From the NCBI GenBank assembly GCA_013398175.1, contig VZRZ01004355.1:98869-162868 (forward strand): DNA of 64,000 bases, in the 5' to 3' direction. The DNA comes from Climacteris rufus (lineage: Eukaryota > Chordata > Aves > Passeriformes > Climacteridae). The stretch's first letter is position 1; every line of letters starts with the position of its first letter. Shown piece after piece: positions 60,886-64,000 of the stretch. Under the pieces are notes generated by a model. That model was not told where the DNA came from. It did not search any database and saw nothing but the letters and a program-made list of their open reading frames with translations. The position numbers and the translations under genes were made by a program.

Positions 60886-63800
60886 ACTATACTGAGGCAT
60901 ATGGGGAACTCACACCAGCACCCAGAAAAAAGGTGTATTGCTCCAGAGAAGGAGCAATAATGAAAAACCTCTATGGACTGAATGCAACCCACATTGCTAC
61001 CTTGCTGAAGAGGTTGAGTGTGACGTGTAGAAAAGCCAAGGAATTTTTATCCTTAAAAACTCTCTATTAATATTTCAGATTAAATTTGCTAAACTTGTTA
61101 GCTATAGGCCATTCAATTTTTGTCATAAAGCCCTGAGTCAGCACTACAGGAGCAACGCCCACCTTTCAGGTCTTGGATGCCAAATGGACATTACTGAAGA
61201 ACCCACTGGATTGTAAAGGCATATTTTTAAAGAAATTGTTAATTAAAAATAGCTTATTAAATAATAATAATTTTCCTTTTCTAATTATAAACTGACTATT
61301 CATTAACCCTTTGATATCATACAGAAACAAACAATTAAATAAGCAAATTAAAACACTGGGTTATACAAAAACTTCCTGTTGTTCTTCACTGTAACTAAGT
61401 ACTTACCCACAGGTTTTTTTTCCGCCAAAGGCCTAAAAAATAGTTGCAACCACATGCATTTAAATAGAGCAAAGATGATGTTTCTTGTACATTACATTAT
61501 ACAGACATATATATATGGTCAGCATTTTTAAGCCTGTAGAAAATATTTATTTTGCATACAACTGTACTGTGCATTTATTGAACATTAAAATATTAAAACT
61601 TACAAGATTGTAATCTATTATTTTTTCATATTACTCTATTCAATAGCAACCCAAAGTAGGCTCATTATTCAGTAAAACCTTTTATTTTCAAATGGTTATA
61701 AAATGCTATTATTAAGTAAAGGTGGAGAACCATAAAGCTCTTGACTCAGGGAGTCTTGTCTTCTTTTTTACCAGGCAAATTCGTTTCTTTTCTCCTTTTT
61801 CCACTATTTCTGTATATTGAAGAGAATTTTAATAAAACCATGCCATTCTGTTGGCAGTTAAAGAGCTCTGTGTTGATGTATACAGTGCCTGGACATCTTG
61901 CAACTGAATGCCTATAATTTGATCTTATGGAATATAAAAGTAAAATGACATTTTTACAATGTAAAATCAAGTGAGGCAATTAGTAGATAATAAAGGTTTT
62001 CCACACTTTTTATCTCAGAGGGCCCAGTCAGTAATGATCATTAATAAATCCCTTTCGCTGTCAGTGCTTGTAAAAAGCTTTTTTCATCATTTCATTTTTT
62101 GCAAAACAATTACCTATTTCCCCTTACACACCCCATAGTTTGAAATGTAGTTCAGGACACCATCCCTAGGAATCTCATTTACAGAGTGGTTAAAGAATCA
62201 CCTGAGATCAAATACTGTTAGGAATACAATTGAGGTAGCAGCAATTCAGCTTTTTTCCTTGGTGGAGAAAGCCATTTTACAGCCAGAAAATTAAGTTTCC
62301 CACACAGTTTCCCTTTCAAAATGAGGTTAATATACCAGGGAAAAAAAATTTAAAAGAAGAAAAGAGAATGACTACTTCAAAGAGTGGTTCCAAAAAAGAA
62401 TGATACCAAATGAAAAAAAAAAATGGCCCTGAAGTTGTAAAATCAAACTAGTTTCAAAAGCTGTAATGTCTTTAACATTTTTCTATGAAATGACATTAAC
62501 TTATAATAAGGGATACTCAAGAGAAAGATAATAAATTCACCTGAAATGCACTTCAGCACTCATAATAGAGGCATCATCCATAAATGCATCAATTATAAGA
62601 AAGAAATTACTATAAGCATTTACCACAATTTCTCATAATGTTTAATTTGAAACAATTGTTAGCCATTCCAATTCATTGTGTCAAGTCATCTCTTAACTTT
62701 TATTAAAATACATCACACATCAGACACAGAGTCAGATATCATTGTAGAATTATGTAAAGGACAAATAATTACTGTAATAAAAAGGGAAAGTCTTAGGAGC
62801 TTTTACATTTAGGGAATAAGAAAACAACATGATTTTTTCAGTCAGTGGTAGGGTAACAAAAAACCCAGATGAAACTGACCGAAGACACAGATGTAGAGAC
62901 CAGAATCAAAAAAGTATTTATGCATGGAAATGTGAACAGGCTTGCTTAATTCTGAACAGAATCTCCATCTCCAGGTTGCCAGAGCACTGTAGAAAACACC
63001 TCCAGCTCTGATCTCTAGATGACTGGGCTAAGAATGAAGGTCTTCAGGAAGCAACTGTTTCAAAGGCACCTGGTAGCTCCCTGCCTCACAGACATTTCCA
63101 GAACCAAATTTTTAACTGAAGTCTTATTAGTGAACACAGTATTACAGTGCAATCTTAAGGTTAACATTATAATAATTCTTAGAAAAGGACAGTTGCTTCT
63201 CCTCTAGAAAGCCTCAGGCTGCTCTTTCACTCCCCTAAGTCCTGCACCGCCAAAATGAAAATAAATGTGGAAAATTACCAGTGTCACATTTCTTAAGAAT
63301 ATTGGTTTCATCATAAAAGGGATCAGCACCTGAATGTTCTTTGTCTAAAATTTTATTTGTTTGCAACTGTGGTTATGGAGAGAAAAATTGAAAGGTCAAA
63401 ATGGCTATAACTAAGGAAGTTATTACTTCCAGTCAGCTCCTCATAACAGACTGGGTGACTTTTCCTAACAAGAGTACTTTTAGGTTTATCTCATTGTAGG
63501 CCATTGATTTAATGATTTAATAATTTATAAGTATATACTTGGTCATTTAATGTGTCACAGATGAAGAAAAATGTGCTGCAGACAGTGAAACTAAAACCAG
63601 TAGCAATATCCAGCCTCTTCAGTATGACAGAAATGCCCTAATAATGTGTTTGCTCTTTGATCTCTGTCATATGATCGCTGATTTCCTCTTTGGTGATAGA
63701 GATTTATCTGTGGAAAGTCTCCTACCCACATCCCCAACCCCGGGAAAAAAAAAAAAAGAAACAGTCTACTTCTCAGGTACAAGAAAGCATTTAAGAAAGC

Positions 63801-64000
63801 ATTTGGGAATAATGGTGTTATTGAGTTTGTGAGTTTGAGCTATATAGTTAACTACATTTTTACACAGATTACAGATAAAATACAATGCAGAATTTCATAA
63901 TGTTTTGGTCACAACTGGAAAATGGCATTTTTAAGACAGGTATAAATCTCCAGTTGCTTGCAGTTTTGTCAAACTTACACATCCTGATTAAAAAAAAACA
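60886..64000. other. AT-rich non-coding DNA, no gene seen
   Basis: Unique-looking sequence to the window edge; only short A and T homopolymers (for example an A13 run near 63747). Frames are at most 77 codons and unremarkable. Confidence 0.5.

Noticed and set aside
1..64000. Bacterial-type systems such as CRISPR arrays, operons or toxin-antitoxin pairs
   Set aside because: The sequence is vertebrate: there are no dense ORFs and no regularly spaced repeats, and all dispersed repeats recognised are avian-type LINE and LTR fragments.

Overview
The window looks like an AT-rich, gene-poor stretch of a bird genome. It could be intergenic or inside a very large intron. Three things point to birds: several decayed CR1 LINE fragments, one with the typical avian CR1 3' end (repeats of ATTCTAT); several long terminal repeats (LTRs) of avian endogenous retrovirus type; and no recognisable Alu, L1 or other mammalian interspersed repeats. 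There is no operon-like packing, no Shine-Dalgarno spacing and no long open frame. The longest frame is 164 codons and resembles nothing I know. I found no protein-coding gene, exon, rRNA, tRNA or CRISPR array that I can support.

Layout: 1-10.8 kb is unique AT-rich DNA with a CR1 fragment near 3.1 kb and an antisense CR1 3' end near 5.6 kb. A 1055-bp solo LTR lies at 10866-11920 (+) with a perfect 5-bp target duplication. After 12 kb of unique DNA, a cluster at 23.7-26.5 kb holds an ERVL-type LTR (+), an imperfect ~95-bp tandem repeat and a 616-bp solo LTR (-) with a perfect 6-bp target duplication. A CpG-bearing, TATA-containing patch lies at 27.1 kb, and an assembly gap of 29 N inside poly-A at 29664-29692. 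A third type of solo LTR (671 bp, -, 6-bp target duplication) is at 33115-33785. A long antisense CR1 is at 35.8-36.85 kb and a tiny CR1 tip at 39.7 kb. Featureless AT-rich DNA runs to 48.7 kb. A CR1 3' end, the second copy of the 26-kb LTR family (50447-51043), a truncated LTR joined to a CR1 (54.4-55.5 kb), the second copy of the 23.7-kb ERVL LTR (58992-59615) and a CpG-rich, class-I-like LTR (about 60456-60800) follow. The rest to 64 kb is unique DNA.

The named elements do not form a pathway. They are independent retrotransposon insertions of different ages. The clearest results come from insertion footprints: four LTRs carry exact target-site duplications (5, 6, 6 and 6 bp), which fixes their ends and shows each is a separate solo LTR. 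I saw no evidence of an undescribed biological system; the findings below are modest and the limits are stated.
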